Of a DNA stretch of 64,000 nt, positions 9,720 through 17,983 are shown in pieces. The translations under genes and the position numbers were made by a program. A model generated the notes under the pieces. The model searched no databases. It saw only the letters and a program-made list of their open reading frames with translations, and was not told the DNA's origin. Origin of the DNA: Victivallales bacterium (lineage in GTDB: Bacteria; Verrucomicrobiota; Lentisphaeria; Victivallales; GWF2-38-69). The DNA lies in the NCBI GenBank assembly GCA_021733985.1, contig JAIPJT010000006.1:1-64000 (forward strand). The letters run 5' to 3'. Each line of letters opens with the position of its first letter. Position 1 is the first letter of the stretch.

Positions 9720-10232
9720 TTACTCCAGTATTTTCTCACCTCTCAGAGATCTGGCAGTAGGAGTAATAGAACCCGTCTTTTTAAACATACCAACAGCAAT
9801 TATATGCACCTCGTCATGAATATGTTTATTAAAAGTAAATTCGGCTGTATCATAAGAAAAGGAAACTACTCTGATTACACTGCCGTCAAAAGTGCTTATT
9901 AAAATGTTTTTTGTTTTCGGACCTATCACCCCTTTTATTTTTATAGTCGTTTCCTTCTTTTTTCCGTTTACCCAGGCTGTACCTCTTATAATTGAATCCT
10001 CCTGATATTTGATTTCGGCTGTAGTTCCAATTCTAAACGAACTTCCTTCACTTATTTTCGGGATCCAGGAATGCTCTTTTTCAGTTTTACTGTTCTTAAA
10101 TTGTGCAAAACCTTCTATGGTCCCGGACCATACCCCTTTCAAATCTGGATAATCAACTGCATTAATGCTAAAAGAAAACAAAAAGAAAAACAGAAAAGAC
10201 AACTTCACAAAATTAAACTTTTCCCTATTCAT
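9720..10232 (-). CDS. Exported hypothetical protein
   Basis: I do not recognise the family. I place the start at the internal Met of the track ORF (MNREKFNFVKLS) because GGAGG lies 6 bases upstream of it, giving 170 residues. The start is followed by a classic signal peptide (basic N-region, hydrophobic FLFFFLFSFSINA, cleavage likely after NA). The mature part begins DYPDLKGVWSGTIEGFAQ and is rich in beta-strand-like alternation with a GxWxG opening, resembling small lipocalin-like or beta-barrel periplasmic domains. This is a fold guess only. It stands alone, convergent to the upstream pair and divergent from the Hdr cluster. Confidence 0.65.
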   Translation of the reverse strand: MNREKFNFVKLSFLFFFLFSFSINAVDYPDLKGVWSGTIEGFAQFKNSKTEKEHSWIPKISEGSSFRIGTTAEIKYQEDSIIRGTAWVNGKKKETTIKIKGVIGPKTKNILISTFDGSVIRVVSFSYDTAEFTFNKHIHDEVHIIAVGMFKKTGSITPTARSLRGEKILE

Positions 10233-10286
10233 AATAAGCCTCCATTTTATTCTTTTAATTATTAACTGCGAAACCAATATATAACA

Positions 10287-10319
10287 TTGACAGCTTTTTC
10301 TTTTTTATCTTTACTGTCA
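10287..10319 (+). promoter_or_regulatory. Possible promoter/operator of the Hdr-Met cluster
   Basis: A consensus -35 hexamer TTGACA (10287-10292) overlaps the first arm of an inverted repeat TGACAG ... CTGTCA (10288-10293 and 10314-10319). The best -10 at 17-bp spacing, TTTACT, is poor, so this may be an activated or regulated promoter, or chance. It is the only promoter-like signal seen between the divergent exported protein and the long + strand cluster. Confidence 0.3.
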
Positions 10320-10465
10320 TTATAAAATATCATAAAATGAAATACAATTTTTTTTATTATTTTTTGTTAAAACTACTTGAATGTGATAGTCCGCAAACTA
10401 AGTTTCAGGATGTTATACGGATTTTTAAGTATCAGATTAATAAGAACATCCGAAAAGGCAAATTA

Positions 10466-11449
10466 ATGGGTAAGAAGATACTTATATTAGGCGGTGGGAT
10501 CAGTGGCCTCGAATGTGCGTCTCTCCTTTTTGAAAACAATGAAGTCTGGATTGTGGAAAAAGCGGATCATCTTGGTGGAATGAGTAAAGATTACTCATGC
10601 AAAGCTACTGATAAATGCAATTTCTGCGGCTGGTGTCTTACCGATAAAACTATTAGAAAAGTAAACGATAATAAAAACAAAATAAACTTTCTTTTTAATA
10701 CAGAACTGAAAAAAGTAAAAAAACTTAACGGTAGATTCTCTGTTTCCTTTTCCAACGGCAGCGTCGAAAACTTTGATAAAATTATTATAGCCTGCGGGAG
10801 TAAAGAATTTAACGCTGTAAATAAACCCCGTTTCGGTTATAACCGCTACAATAATGTGATTACCGGCTATGACCTCGAACAGGACCTCAGAAAGCATGAT
10901 TTTTCAAAAAACTCTGCTGTCGCATTTATACAGTGTGTAGGAAGCCGAGATGAATCCATTGAGGCATTATACTGCTCTAAGGTCTGCTGCAGATACGCTT
11001 TAAGAATGGCAAATTACATCTCTTATAAATATCCTGAAATCAAAATAACTGTATTTTATATGGACCTGCAACTTCAGGGAAAAGATATTGACCGGATTTA
11101 TGAAGATATAAAAGAAAACGAAAATATCAATTTCGTTAGAGGCATTCCTTCATTTATCGAAGAAACACCAGAAAAAAAACTGACAGTTCGCCTTGAAGAC
11201 ACACAGACAAATCATACTTCAAGTAGTGAATTTGATAAAATTATTCTGTCAGTCGGTTTATGTCCCAATCCGGACAATGAAAAGCTTTCCAGGATTCTCG
11301 GCATCAACCTTGATTCAAACGGTTTCATTGCTGCAGATAAAAGCAGCATGACAAATATTGAAGGAATTTATGCTATCGGCACCTCCTCCGGTCCCAACAG
11401 CATAAATCAAACATTGGAATCATCAAAAATTGTATCTGAACTGTTATGA
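10466..11449 (+). CDS. HdrA-like FAD/iron-sulfur subunit (short)
   Basis: Flavoprotein of the heterodisulfide reductase A family. I choose the start at MGKKILILGGGISG, which begins directly at the Rossmann fold; the upstream extension in the track is not HdrA-like. The product is 327 residues. After the FAD-binding motif comes a cysteine cluster CKATDKCNFCGWC (~44-56) that could hold a [4Fe-4S] cluster, then the family signature FIQCVGSRDES (~154) with CSKVCCRYA, and the closing FAD segment GIYAIGTSSGPNSI. The N-terminal and C-terminal ferredoxin domains of full HdrA are missing. The next gene overlaps by ATGA, so they are translationally coupled and probably form one functional HdrA in two chains. 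Confidence 0.85.
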   Translation: MGKKILILGGGISGLECASLLFENNEVWIVEKADHLGGMSKDYSCKATDKCNFCGWCLTDKTIRKVNDNKNKINFLFNTELKKVKKLNGRFSVSFSNGSVENFDKIIIACGSKEFNAVNKPRFGYNRYNNVITGYDLEQDLRKHDFSKNSAVAFIQCVGSRDESIEALYCSKVCCRYALRMANYISYKYPEIKITVFYMDLQLQGKDIDRIYEDIKENENINFVRGIPSFIEETPEKKLTVRLEDTQTNHTSSSEFDKIILSVGLCPNPDNEKLSRILGINLDSNGFIAADKSSMTNIEGIYAIGTSSGPNSINQTLESSKIVSELL

Positions 11450-12588
11450 TAAAGAAAATCAATAAAAAAATACTTATTACAGGTATAACACCTGAAACCC
11501 TGAAGCTGTCTTCGATTCTTGCTGAAAACGGCTTTCATATAATTCTTGCAGATAAAGAGCGGAAAAAACAACATGCAGTAAAATCTGATGATTATTCTCT
11601 TTCGAGTATTAATAATAAAAATATTAAAGTTTTGTATAATACTCAACTTACCGCACTTAACGGACAGATATGCAACTTCACAGCTTATCTTAAATCCGAT
11701 GATTCGATTGTAGAAGAACAGATCGAATCTGTTATCATCGCAACTGAAGTAACAGAAAAAGAACTGGAAAATAAAAAAGGTCTCGCTTTTTCAGAATTTA
11801 AAGAAAAAGTAAAAAAGAGCTGCAATTCTGAATGTTCCAAATTGAGTATTTCAGGTATCACTCCTGAAAAAATAGCTTTGTACATTGATAATAGTGCGCT
11901 TTCAAGACTTGTATTCAGCAGTGTAATGAAATATGCAGAGTTATGTAAGAATGATTTTGGGATTGAAGTAGCAGTTTACACCCCGGATGTCTTGACAGCT
12001 GCATCAAATTTGGAAGCTGATTACCGTTCTCTTCGTGAAAGCGGTGTAGTTTTTATAAAATATACGGACAGACCGGTTTTTTCCGACAAAGCAGATAAAA
12101 CTGTTATCAATCTAAATCATCCGGAGACTGAACTGAACAGCATCGAATACGACCTTGTAGTATCTGCTGAAAAAATGATTACATCCGAATATTCAAAAGA
12201 ACAGCTGAAACTCATGAATATTCCTAACTATAACAATATTCATTTTATGGCCTGCACTACACCCCGAAAAGGAATTTTCATCTGCGGAAACGGCAGAGAG
12301 GATATGCTGGAAAAAGAAGCACTTAATGATGCGGAAGAATGTGCTTCCTTAATCCTTTCAGATTTTGCAGACGGAACATACGAATTTGAAGAAACCTCTG
12401 TAGAAATAGAAAAAACTAAATGTACTCTGTGCCTGACCTGTGTAAGGACATGCCCGCATAAAGCTATTGAATATATTAGAGATTCAATTGATGAACGGGC
12501 TGTCAGGATTGTTGATGAAGCATGTTTCAGATGCGGACAGTGTGTCAGCGAATGCCCGACAAAAGCATTATCATTAATAGAAAATTAG
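11446..12588 (+). CDS. HdrA-like protein with C-terminal 2[4Fe-4S] ferredoxin
   Basis: 380 residues. Residues ~8-300 have a degenerate Rossmann-type flavoprotein layout (KILITGITPETLKLSSILAE replaces the glycine-rich loop, so FAD binding is doubtful). The C-terminus carries two standard [4Fe-4S] motifs, CTLCLTCVRTCPHKA (~326) and CFRCGQCVSECPTKA (~359), matching the C-terminal ferredoxin domain of HdrA. The start overlaps the previous stop (ATGA). I infer it supplies the ferredoxin-like electron-transfer domain missing from the preceding short HdrA. The divergence suggests a specialised docking or structural role next to MvhD and MetVF. No close functional match is claimed. Confidence 0.75.
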   Translation: MIKKINKKILITGITPETLKLSSILAENGFHIILADKERKKQHAVKSDDYSLSSINNKNIKVLYNTQLTALNGQICNFTAYLKSDDSIVEEQIESVIIATEVTEKELENKKGLAFSEFKEKVKKSCNSECSKLSISGITPEKIALYIDNSALSRLVFSSVMKYAELCKNDFGIEVAVYTPDVLTAASNLEADYRSLRESGVVFIKYTDRPVFSDKADKTVINLNHPETELNSIEYDLVVSAEKMITSEYSKEQLKLMNIPNYNNIHFMACTTPRKGIFICGNGREDMLEKEALNDAEECASLILSDFADGTYEFEETSVEIEKTKCTLCLTCVRTCPHKAIEYIRDSIDERAVRIVDEACFRCGQCVSECPTKALSLIEN

Positions 12589-12610
12589 ATAAAAACAGGA
12601 GAGTAAAACA

Positions 12611-12970
12611 ATGACAGCCAAAAGAAAAAATTTATTTCTTTTATGTGAAAATTCAGGATACCTTCTGTTTGAGAAAGCCGGTATTACTCCGAACAATTCA
12701 GATATTAGAGAAATACCCTGTGCAGGCAGAGTTGAAAAAAATGAGCTTTTAGATCTCCTTGAAAATGAATACAGAAAAATTATTATCGTTTCATGCTTTG
12801 AAGGGGCCTGTCATTATGTATATGGGAATAAAAGGTGCGCAAAAAAAATAGAAGCCTTAAAAAAAGATCTGACTGAATTGTCTTTAGACACAGAAATTAT
12901 AGAATTCCACAGTCTTTCAGCAAATATGCTTGAAGATTTTAGAGAAATAATCAATAAAGCAGAGTCATAA
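12611..12970 (+). CDS. Divergent MvhD-like electron-transfer protein
   Basis: 119 residues, related to the delta subunit of methyl-viologen-reducing hydrogenase (MvhD), which carries a [2Fe-2S] cluster and feeds HdrA. The core matches: IREIPCAGRVEKNELLD and VSCFEGACHYVYGN correspond to IRVPCSGRVDP and VSGCHPGDCHYLSGN in the canonical copy at 21271. The N-terminal FLCNWCSYAGAD of the canonical protein is here FLLCENSGYLLF, so one of the usual cysteines is gone. Cluster binding may be altered. It lies 22 bases after the HdrA-like gene (AGGAG upstream) and 4 bases before metV. I infer it is the adaptor between the short HdrA pair and MetVF. Confidence 0.75.
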   Translation: MTAKRKNLFLLCENSGYLLFEKAGITPNNSDIREIPCAGRVEKNELLDLLENEYRKIIIVSCFEGACHYVYGNKRCAKKIEALKKDLTELSLDTEIIEFHSLSANMLEDFREIINKAES

Positions 12971-12974
12971 AGAA

Positions 12975-13661
12975 ATGATTGTAGTAAAAAGAAAGCCAAT
13001 AAAGGAAATTTTAGAATTTGTTAAAAACTCTAAAAATATACTTATAGCCGGATGCGGTACGTGCGCAGCTGTATGCCTGGAAGGCGGCGAAAAGGAAGCC
13101 GCTGAAATAAAAGGGCTGCTTAATCTACATTTCAAAAATGAAGATAAAAATATTTCAGCTCTCTGCGACAGCGCAGTCAGGCTATGTGATCCGGAATTTG
13201 TAAAAGATATTAAGCTTAAATGTAACGTTCTCCCCGATGTTATTATTTCTTTAGGATGCGGCGCCGGTGTACAAATGGTTTCCGATATCTTTGAAAGTGT
13301 ACCTGTCTTTCCAGGTATTAATACAACTTTTCTGGGAACAAATGATGAACTGGGTGTTTTCTCCGAAAAATGTCAGGGATGCGGTGAATGCATACTGGAT
13401 AAAACAGGTGGTATCTGTCCTGTTTCAAGATGTTCTAAAAGCCTGTTAAATGGACCCTGCGGCGGTTCCTCAGATGGTAAATGTGAAGTAGACGACACCA
13501 TCGACTGCGCATGGCAGCTTATTTTTGACAGGTTAAAAACTATGAATATGCTTGACAAAATGCAGGAAATTATACCTGTAAAAGACTGGCGCACCTCGCG
13601 AGACGGCGGTGTAAGAGCAATGGTAAAGGAAGAAGCCGTTATAGATAAAAATGAAGAGTAA
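12975..13661 (+). CDS. metV: MetV-like methylene-THF reductase small subunit
   Basis: Zinc/iron-sulfur partner subunit of anaerobic 5,10-methylene-THF reductase (MetVF type), in the cytosol. 228 residues with the family pattern: an early cysteine group ILIAGCGTCAAVCLEGG, a middle region, and a cysteine-rich C-terminal half containing CQGCGECILDKTGG, CPVSRCSKSLLNGPCGG and CEVD. In known complexes (for example acetogens) MetV binds MetF and relays electrons from Hdr- or Rnf-type partners. Only 3 bases separate it from metF, and MvhD/HdrA-like genes precede it, the same companions known for the Hdr-linked MetVF of acetogens. The ATG follows the previous stop by 4 bases. Confidence 0.9.
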   Translation: MIVVKRKPIKEILEFVKNSKNILIAGCGTCAAVCLEGGEKEAAEIKGLLNLHFKNEDKNISALCDSAVRLCDPEFVKDIKLKCNVLPDVIISLGCGAGVQMVSDIFESVPVFPGINTTFLGTNDELGVFSEKCQGCGECILDKTGGICPVSRCSKSLLNGPCGGSSDGKCEVDDTIDCAWQLIFDRLKTMNMLDKMQEIIPVKDWRTSRDGGVRAMVKEEAVIDKNEE

Positions 13662-13664
13662 TTT

Positions 13665-14597
13665 ATGCACCAAGAAAGCAATCTAAAAAAAGTACTTGAT
13701 AGCGGGAAGTTTGCCGTAACCTGTGAGTTAGGGCCTCCCAAAGGCACAGATCTGGATGTTGTAAAAGAAAAAGCCTCTTTAATTAAAGGCTATGTAGATG
13801 CTGTAAACGTTACCGATAATCAAACTGCAATCGTACGTCTTTCAAGTATTGCCACCAGCCATATACTGCATGATCTGGGAATTGATCCTATAATGCAGAT
13901 GGTATGCAGAGACCGGAACAGAATAGCAATGCAGTCCGACCTTTTCGGTGCCTATTCTTTAGGTATTAAGAATCTTCTCTGTCTTTCCGGAGACCATCAG
14001 ACTTTCGGCAATCACCCCGAATCAAAAAATGTCTTTGATATTGATTCTATTCAGCAGTTAAGCATGATAAACAAAATGAAAAATGAGAAAAAAGCATACT
14101 GCGGAGAAGAGATTGAGGGTGATTTTGATATGTTCCTGGGAGGCGCTTCCAATCCTTTCGGTGATCCCTATGAGTTCAGAGTTATCAGGCTGGCTAAAAA
14201 GATTAATGCCGGTGCCAAATTCATACAGACACAGTGTATTTACGATATGGATAAATTTGAAGATTTTATGAAAATGGTCAGGGACATGGGACTCCATAAA
14301 AAAACCTATATCCTTGCAGGAGTTCTACCGCTTAAATCTTTTGGGATGGCAAAATATATGAAAAATAATGTTGCCGGTGTACAAATACCGGATGAACTTC
14401 TGAACCGAATGAAAACTGCAAAAGCAGCCGGTAAAGGAATGTCTGCAAAAGAAGGTATTAAAATCTGTGTAGAACAGATAAAAAGGCTCAGGAACATTGA
14501 AGGCGTCCACGGTGTCCATGTAATGGCTATTGAATGGGAAAAGAAAGTACCGCAGATAGTTGAAGAAGCAGGACTTCTCCCCCGCCCCGAACTGTAA
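13665..14597 (+). CDS. metF: 5,10-methylenetetrahydrofolate reductase MetF
   Basis: Catalytic FMN/FAD TIM-barrel subunit interconverting 5,10-methylene-THF and 5-methyl-THF. 310 residues, usual length for the bacterial enzyme. Family segments visible: FAVTCELGPPKGTDLD at the N-terminus (the conserved Glu of the active site), DAVNVTDNQTAIVRLSS, NLLCLSGDHQTFG, LGGASNPFGDP, KFIQTQCIYD. The C-terminal EIKICVEQIKRL-like stretch matches the end of the barrel. It follows metV by 3 bases. The neighbours (Hdr, Nuo-like, Flx, corrinoid protein) show that the electron donor or acceptor is a large flavin complex rather than free NADH, and that the enzyme could run in either direction. Confidence 0.95.
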   Translation: MHQESNLKKVLDSGKFAVTCELGPPKGTDLDVVKEKASLIKGYVDAVNVTDNQTAIVRLSSIATSHILHDLGIDPIMQMVCRDRNRIAMQSDLFGAYSLGIKNLLCLSGDHQTFGNHPESKNVFDIDSIQQLSMINKMKNEKKAYCGEEIEGDFDMFLGGASNPFGDPYEFRVIRLAKKINAGAKFIQTQCIYDMDKFEDFMKMVRDMGLHKKTYILAGVLPLKSFGMAKYMKNNVAGVQIPDELLNRMKTAKAAGKGMSAKEGIKICVEQIKRLRNIEGVHGVHVMAIEWEKKVPQIVEEAGLLPRPEL

Positions 14598-14710
14598 ATA
14601 AAATAGTTGATTAAATATTACTCATAGCTTTAAATTAAGCACGATATAAAAAAATTTAAAACCGCAGATAGCAGGTTTAATTATTTTGAAAAATTTGTCC
14701 GGAGGATATT

Positions 14711-15187
14711 ATGGCTGAAAATACAGACAAAAACAAACTTGACCCTATGTTGAAATATAAGGTCGCTGAAAAACCCGGGGGAGAAACTGTTAAGGCATGT
14801 TATTCCTGCGGAGTATGTACAGCAGCATGCCCGGTTAATGAAGTTAACGAAGATTTTAATCCCCGTAAAATGATAAGAATGATCCTTCTGGGAGATAAGG
14901 AAAACTTATTTTCCTCAGATCTTATGTGGTACTGCATGCTTTGTGAACGATGCTATGCAAACTGTCCTCAAAAAGTAAACTTTGCACATATAGCCAGGGC
15001 ATTAAGAGACATTGCTGTTGAAGAAGGTTTTGTAGACAGTGAATTCTCGGTTATTATTAAAAAAATAGAAAGCCGCGTCGGTGACCTGAGAAAAGATGCT
15101 ATTGCAGAAGTACTTAAAAACAAGAAGAATATAGAAAATATTGATATAAATAAAACATTAAAAGAATTAATAAACTCAGATGAGTAA
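14711..15187 (+). CDS. hdrC: HdrC-like iron-sulfur subunit
   Basis: Cytosolic electron-transfer subunit with two [4Fe-4S] motifs, CYSCGVCTAACPV and CMLCERCYANCPQ, spaced as in HdrC. 158 residues, normal length. The C-terminal ~40 residues are charged and helical. In classical Hdr complexes HdrC links HdrA to the catalytic HdrB. No HdrB with CCG motifs is encoded anywhere in this window, so here HdrC may pass electrons to MetVF instead (inference). Strong ribosome binding site GGAGGATATT before the ATG. It starts after a 113-base gap from metF that shows no clear terminator, and is followed after 3 bases by the HdrA-NuoE fusion. Confidence 0.9.
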   Translation: MAENTDKNKLDPMLKYKVAEKPGGETVKACYSCGVCTAACPVNEVNEDFNPRKMIRMILLGDKENLFSSDLMWYCMLCERCYANCPQKVNFAHIARALRDIAVEEGFVDSEFSVIIKKIESRVGDLRKDAIAEVLKNKKNIENIDINKTLKELINSDE

Positions 15188-15190
15188 CTT

Positions 15191-16066
15191 ATGAGTGTAA
15201 CAAAAGAAAAAAATAAAAATGGTTCTGTAGTAGTTGTAGGCGGAGGAATAGCCGGTGTTCAGCTCTCAAGCGACCTCGCCGACTCGGGTTACTATGTCTA
15301 CCTTGTGGAAAAGACACCCTCAATAGGCGGTATTATGTCACAGCTCGACAAAACTTTTCCAACCAACGACTGCTCCATGTGTATTTTAGCTCCGAAACTC
15401 GTAGGTGTAGGAAGAAATCCCAATATAGAACTTCTGACTCACTCTGAAGTAAAGGAGTTTGCCGGAAAACCCGGCAATTTCAAAGTTAAAGTTGTCAAAC
15501 ACGCAAGAAGTGTCGATCCGGACAAATGCACCGGTTGCGGTCTCTGTACCGAAAACTGTCCTATTCAGTATAAAATTCAGCCTAAAGAAGAAGCCTTGCA
15601 GATTCCGGAAATAGAAGACAGAGAGGAAATAGATAAGATTATTAACAGCTATAAAGATCTGGATTCACCTGTTGTGCAGATTCTGCTTGATATTAATGAA
15701 AAATATAAATATCTGCCTGAACCTGTACTGAAATATATTTCATACAAAATGGATATTCCCTTTTCTGAGATTTATAGAATGGTTACTTTCTACAAGGCGT
15801 TTTCACTTGAGCCTAAAGGAAAATATCACTTTAAAGTATGTATGGGTACTGCATGCCACGTCAGAGGGGCCGAAGCTGTGCTTGAAAGTATAAAACATGG
15901 AATTAAGGATACTAAAAAGGATCTGTTTTCTGTAGAAACAGTTAACTGTCTGGGTGTCTGCGCATCCGGTCCAGTAATAGTTGTGAATGAAACATATTAT
16001 GGAAATATGAATTCTAAAAACACAGCTGAATTAGTTAAGAAACTTATTGACAAAGAAAACGAGTAA
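15191..16066 (+). CDS. HdrA N-terminal half fused to NuoE-like subunit
   Basis: 291 residues made of two parts. Residues ~10-140 are the FAD-binding opening of HdrA: VVVVGGGIAGVQLSSDL, the cluster segment TFPTNDCSMCILAPKLVG (~55) and a ferredoxin motif DPDKCTGCGLCTENCPIQ (~113). At that point HdrA stops. Residues ~150-290 are a NuoE/HylA-type thioredoxin-fold [2Fe-2S] domain with CMGTACHVRGAE (~216) and VNCLGVCASGP (~251). The missing remainder of this HdrA is found in the gene at 17984, whose HdrA part begins at the matching position. The two chains must therefore assemble to make one HdrA, which would place NuoE directly against the flavin site. Confidence 0.9.
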   Translation: MSVTKEKNKNGSVVVVGGGIAGVQLSSDLADSGYYVYLVEKTPSIGGIMSQLDKTFPTNDCSMCILAPKLVGVGRNPNIELLTHSEVKEFAGKPGNFKVKVVKHARSVDPDKCTGCGLCTENCPIQYKIQPKEEALQIPEIEDREEIDKIINSYKDLDSPVVQILLDINEKYKYLPEPVLKYISYKMDIPFSEIYRMVTFYKAFSLEPKGKYHFKVCMGTACHVRGAEAVLESIKHGIKDTKKDLFSVETVNCLGVCASGPVIVVNETYYGNMNSKNTAELVKKLIDKENE

Positions 16067-16086
16067 GTTCAGTCAGGAGATATTTA

Positions 16087-17982
16087 ATGAGCGAGTTAAA
16101 ACTAAATTCAGTCATAGCCGGTAAAAAGGAGCTGGAGGAAATTTGCAACAAGTTAATCAGCAAAAATAAAAATATTAAAAAAACTGTTTCAATATGCTGC
16201 GGTACCGGCTGTATAGCCAATAACAGTCTTGAAATAGTTAATAAATTACAACAACTCCTTAAAAGCAGAAAAATAGATAATGCCGAAATTAAAATATTAA
16301 AATCCGGCTGTCCGGGTTATTGCGAACAGGGGCCACTTGTAAAAATTATGCCTGATGACATTCTCTATACCAAGGTAACTCCTGAAGATGCAGAAGAGAT
16401 TATCAATGAAACAATAATAAATAATAAAACTGTTGAAAGACTGCTTTTTAAAGAAAACGGCGATAAAACAATACAAAAGGAAAATGACATACCTTTTTAC
16501 AAAAAGCAGAACAGGATCCTGCTTGGCTTGCAAAGCAAAATAGATTATACAAGCCTTGAAGATTATATTTCAATAAACGGTTATCAGGCCGCTGCTAAAG
16601 CTTTCTCAATGAAACCTGACAATATAATCGGTGAAATAGTTGATTCAGGCCTAAGAGGAAGAGGCGGCGCGGGCTTCCCTACAGGAAGAAAATGGGAACA
16701 GGTAAAGAAGCAGGATAATACACCTAAATATATAGTCTGCAACGCCGATGAAGGTGACCCCGGTGCTTTTATGGATAGGGCAGTCCTCGAAGGGAATCCC
16801 CATCTGATCATAGAAGGCCTTATAATAGGCGGATATGCCATGGGTGCGGAAAAAGGTTATGTTTATGTCAGAGATGAATACCCACTGGCAGTAAAAAATC
16901 TTAAGAAAGCAACAGATGCGGCCAGAAAAGTTGGACTTCTCGGCAAAAACATTCTCGGTTCAGGCTTCAACTTCGATATCGTCCTGTACAGAGGCGCCGG
17001 TGCATTTGTCTGCGGCGAATCATCTGCTCTTATAAAAAGCATTATGGGTATGGCAGGAGAGCCTAAGCAGAAAATTCCACGAAATTCAGTAAAAGGTTTA
17101 TGGAATAAGCCTACTAACATTAATAATGTGGAAACATGGGCAAATGTACCAAATATTATCAATTACGGTTCATCATGGTTTGCCGAATACGGAAACAAAA
17201 GCTCAAAAGGAACTAAAATCTTTGCCCTTGTAGGAAAAATCAACAATACAGGTCTCGTCGAGGTCCCTATGGGTATAACCTTACGTGAAGTTATCAATGA
17301 TATCGGGGGCGGCATACCTGAAGGCAAAAAATTCAAAGCTGTTCAGACAGGAGGCCCGTCAGGAGGCTGCCTACCCGATGAAAAACTTGACCTCCCTATC
17401 GACTTTGACAGTTTGGATGAAGCAGGTGCAATTATGGGGTCCGGCGGTATGATCGTTATGGACGAAAATACCTGTATGGTTGATGTTGCTAAATATTTTA
17501 CAGACTTCAATCTGAATGAATCATGCGGTAAATGCACATCCTGTCGAGAAGGACTAAGCAGACTCTCTGAAATTTTAGAACGAATTATAGGGGGGAAAGG
17601 AAAAGAAGATGATCTCCTGTTAATGGAGGAACTCTCTGAATATATCATAAGCACTTCACTTTGCGGATTAGGGCAGACCGCTCCGAATCCTGTTCTTTCA
17701 ACTTTAAGATATTTTAAAGACGAATATGAAGCTCATATTAAAGAAAAACGCTGTCCCGCAAAAGTTTGCAAAAGTTTAATATCTTTCAGGATTAATCCTG
17801 ACAAGTGCATAGGCTGCGGGAAATGTGCCAAATCCTGCCCCACTAATGCTATTTCGGGTGAGAAAAAACATACCCATGTAATTGACCCTTATAAATGTGT
17901 CAAATGCGGTCGTTGTCTTCTTGAGTGTCCCGGAAAAATACAGGCAGTTGAAAAAGTAGATACATTTGCAGAGGCTAAGTAA
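16087..17982 (+). CDS. NuoF-like NADH-oxidising subunit with extra ferredoxin domains
   Basis: 631 residues. Domains in order: N-terminal thioredoxin-like [2Fe-2S] domain (~35-115; SICCGTGCIANN, SGCPGYCEQGP); the NADH/FMN domain of NuoF (GLRGRGGAGFPTGRKW ~188, NADEGDPGAFMDR ~219, GAGAFVCGESSAL); SLBB; the [4Fe-4S] site SCGKCTSCREG (~477); and two C-terminal [4Fe-4S] motifs CIGCGKCAKSCPTNAI and CVKCGRCLLECPG. This layout is that of the beta subunit of NAD-dependent bifurcating hydrogenases and formate dehydrogenases. It oxidises or reduces NAD(H) in the cytosol. It sits between the NuoE- and NuoG-like parts. CAGGAG precedes the ATG. No hydrogenase catalytic subunit is nearby. Confidence 0.93.
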   Translation: MSELKLNSVIAGKKELEEICNKLISKNKNIKKTVSICCGTGCIANNSLEIVNKLQQLLKSRKIDNAEIKILKSGCPGYCEQGPLVKIMPDDILYTKVTPEDAEEIINETIINNKTVERLLFKENGDKTIQKENDIPFYKKQNRILLGLQSKIDYTSLEDYISINGYQAAAKAFSMKPDNIIGEIVDSGLRGRGGAGFPTGRKWEQVKKQDNTPKYIVCNADEGDPGAFMDRAVLEGNPHLIIEGLIIGGYAMGAEKGYVYVRDEYPLAVKNLKKATDAARKVGLLGKNILGSGFNFDIVLYRGAGAFVCGESSALIKSIMGMAGEPKQKIPRNSVKGLWNKPTNINNVETWANVPNIINYGSSWFAEYGNKSSKGTKIFALVGKINNTGLVEVPMGITLREVINDIGGGIPEGKKFKAVQTGGPSGGCLPDEKLDLPIDFDSLDEAGAIMGSGGMIVMDENTCMVDVAKYFTDFNLNESCGKCTSCREGLSRLSEILERIIGGKGKEDDLLLMEELSEYIISTSLCGLGQTAPNPVLSTLRYFKDEYEAHIKEKRCPAKVCKSLISFRINPDKCIGCGKCAKSCPTNAISGEKKHTHVIDPYKCVKCGRCLLECPGKIQAVEKVDTFAEAK

Positions 17983-17983
17983 T

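Noticed and set aside
9684-9902. 72-residue plus-strand ORF
   Set aside because: Antisense to the exported protein gene, which has a signal peptide and GGAGG site.
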